Source: Olsenella_K sp050953285 (GTDB lineage Bacteria; Actinomycetota; Coriobacteriia; Coriobacteriales; Atopobiaceae). Taken from it: DNA of 64,000 bases. Positions 62,661 through 64,000 of this stretch are shown piece by piece. The notes under the pieces were generated by a model. That model made no database searches and had not been told where the DNA came from. It was given only the letters and a program-made list of their open reading frames with translations. Made by a program: the position numbers and the translations under genes. Location of the stretch: assembly GCA_050953285.1 (NCBI GenBank), contig JBMNMK010000002.1, positions 1,488,001 to 1,552,000 on the forward strand. The letters are read 5' to 3'. Numbering within the stretch: position 1 is the stretch's first letter; each line of letters begins with the position of its first letter.

Positions 62661-62840
62661 GCGCTTGCTCCTCCCTCGTGACACAGCGATTCTTTACCAC
62701 GTGGCCCGCTGAGCGCACCTTACGCTACGCGTATCTTTTGCTAATCAGTCCGAATTCCTAGCTTCTTTTTTCAAGTGTTAGCGTATGCACAACTGTGCAG
62801 ATCACAAACGATCTGCTTTTACTCATTAGACGGGGGACCT

Positions 62841-63617
62841 ATGAGATCTATTGGCATTGATATTGGCTCCACCGCAACCAAAGTGGCAGTCATCAACGAC
62901 GGCGCGCTTGAGCTGACCCTTCTGGCGCCCACGGGCTTTTCAAGCATTCAGGCGGCTGAAAGTGCCAAGAAATCCCTGGCAACACATGATATTGATGTGG
63001 AATCAGAGCAGGTTGTGGCAACAGGCTATGGTCGCATTGCTGTTCCTTACGCCACCAAAGCTGTAACAGAGATCACCTGCCACGCTAAGGGTGCCTGGTG
63101 GCTTTTTGGCAGAGATGGCGTGGTGATTGATGTAGGCGGCCAGGACACCAAAGTTTTGGAACTCAAAGCTGGCATGCTCAAAAAGTTTCTCATGAACGAC
63201 AAATGCTCTGCAGGTACGGGCAAATTCCTAGAAATTATGGCAAACCGTATGAACGTAACCCAGGATAAGCTCTCTGAGCTGGCCGCATCAGGCGAGAAAA
63301 TCACGATCTCAAGCATGTGTACGGTATTTGCAGAATCCGAGATCATCTCCCTTATTGGCCGTGGGGAGCCGCTGGAAAACATTGCCTCTGGCGTCATTGA
63401 GTCAGTCGTAGGCAAGGTGGTAGCGCTGGCCGCGCAGATTCCGGGGGATGAGTGCTTCTTGACCGGCGGCTTTTGTGACAACGCCTACATTGTCGAGCGG
63501 CTAGCCAAAAAGCTGGGCAAACCCGTGAGCACGCGGCCAGAAGCGCGCTACGCAGGCGCCATCGGCGCCGCTCTCACCGTGCAGCCAAAGGCCACCCAAA
63601 AGCCACAGGATAGCTAA
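62841..63617 (+). CDS. 2-hydroxyacyl-CoA dehydratase activase (ASKHA ATPase)
   Basis: 258 residues. SIGIDIGSTATKVAV is the ATP-binding phosphate-1 loop, VVIDVGGQDTKV the second. The bridging [4Fe-4S] cysteines are in NDKCSAGTGKF (C122) and SSMCTVFAE (C160). As a homodimer it uses ATP to drive electrons to a dehydratase or double-cubane protein. ATG 62841 follows GGGGGACC. It precedes a double-cubane-type gene by 54 bases and could also serve the homologue at 53.9 kb. Confidence 0.95.
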   Translation: MRSIGIDIGSTATKVAVINDGALELTLLAPTGFSSIQAAESAKKSLATHDIDVESEQVVATGYGRIAVPYATKAVTEITCHAKGAWWLFGRDGVVIDVGGQDTKVLELKAGMLKKFLMNDKCSAGTGKFLEIMANRMNVTQDKLSELAASGEKITISSMCTVFAESEIISLIGRGEPLENIASGVIESVVGKVVALAAQIPGDECFLTGGFCDNAYIVERLAKKLGKPVSTRPEARYAGAIGAALTVQPKATQKPQDS

Positions 63618-63671
63618 CGCTGCAGGTAGAGGTAATTCTCGCCCGCTTGAATAACCAAAGGAGAGGACTAT

Positions 63672-64000
63672 ATGAGCACGGCAACACTTCCCAACAGTAC
63701 AACCGCCATACCTACGCCGCTTGATCTCCCCAGCACGTTTGAGGAGTATAACGAGGCGCGCAAGCAGGGCTTTATGCGCGTGCATGACTTCAAGAAAGCA
63801 GGCGGCAAGCTGGTGGGAACGCTGTGCACCTACGCGCCCGCAGAAGTTATTGAGGCAGCCGGCGCCGCATGCGTGGGCCTGTGCGGCACGAGCGACGAGC
63901 CCATCGACGCCGCGGAGACCGTTTTGCCCAAAAACCTGTGCCCCCTCATCAAGTCTACCTACGGCTTTGCGCTGACCGACAAGTGCCCCTACACCTACTT
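63672..64000 (+). CDS. Second 2-hydroxyacyl-CoA dehydratase/double-cubane homologue (partial)
   Basis: The frame is open from ATG 63672 (AAGGAGAGG site) to the window end, 109 codons. GTLCTYAPAEVIEAAGA, VGLCGTSDE, KNLCPLIKSTYGF and TDKCPYTYF align with the cysteine positions of the protein at 53944. With the activase just upstream it forms a two-gene activase-reductase unit of the double-cubane type. The C-terminal two thirds lie outside the window. Confidence 0.88.
   Translation, partial: MSTATLPNSTTAIPTPLDLPSTFEEYNEARKQGFMRVHDFKKAGGKLVGTLCTYAPAEVIEAAGAACVGLCGTSDEPIDAAETVLPKNLCPLIKSTYGFALTDKCPYTY

Noticed and set aside
61710..62681. 323-residue plus-strand ORF
   Set aside because: Antisense shadow of the enolase-superfamily gene in GC-rich sequence.

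Overview
The window most likely comes from an anaerobic, amino-acid-fermenting bacterium. Class Coriobacteriia (Actinomycetota) fits best by the look of the proteins, and an anaerobic Firmicute is the main alternative; there is no rRNA to settle it. Base composition looks close to 50% GC and appears richer in the last 7 kb. The core theme is selenium-dependent reductive (Stickland-type) use of glycine and betaine. Four genes read through an in-frame TGA as selenocysteine: selD, a grdB, a grdH-type gene and grdA.

Layout. 0.2-8.4 kb: selenium module, on the minus strand selD, a glycosyltransferase, tRNA-Sec, selA, selB, yedF and a cysteine desulfurase, with a small Se/S carrier protein divergent from selD. 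8.6-14.0 kb: LysR regulator, then grdX-grdE-grdB (glycine-type selenoprotein B) and a YkvI-like transporter. 14.0-18.0 kb: gene remnants, a TSCPD protein and a frameshifted CAP-domain surface protein behind 13-bp tandem repeats. 18.4-19.1 kb: dps and a divergent 30-residue cysteine-rich mini-gene. 19.2-30.1 kb: a co-directional operon of a GntR regulator, a BMP-type ABC importer and six enzymes, probably for an unidentified nucleoside-like compound. 30.1-34.1 kb: decay zone with SDR, HsmA-like and Crp/Fnr remnants around a K+ channel and a bicupin. 34.1-35.5 kb: a lipoprotein and a HIRAN protein.

35.7-53.7 kb is the most striking part. One minus-strand array runs: predicted promoter with leader terminator, grdI, grdH, trxB, trxA, grdA, grdC, grdD, a nine-subunit V-type ATPase, and a BCCT (betaine/choline/carnitine) transporter. 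The ATPase rotor subunit carries the Leu-Thr-Gln...Gln...Glu residues that bind Na+ in Enterococcus NtpK. I infer a complete betaine module: Na+-driven import, reduction to trimethylamine and acetyl phosphate, and an ATPase that links the ATP gained to the Na+ gradient. Components A and C encoded here can also serve the glycine-type component B at 10-13 kb.

53.9-64.0 kb: a double-cubane-type 2-hydroxyacyl-CoA dehydratase homologue, a TDT transporter coupled to a C_GCAxxG_C_C protein, a PepD dipeptidase, a polar amino acid ABC importer, an enolase-superfamily dehydratase, and a plus-strand dehydratase activase followed by a second double-cubane-type gene cut by the window end.
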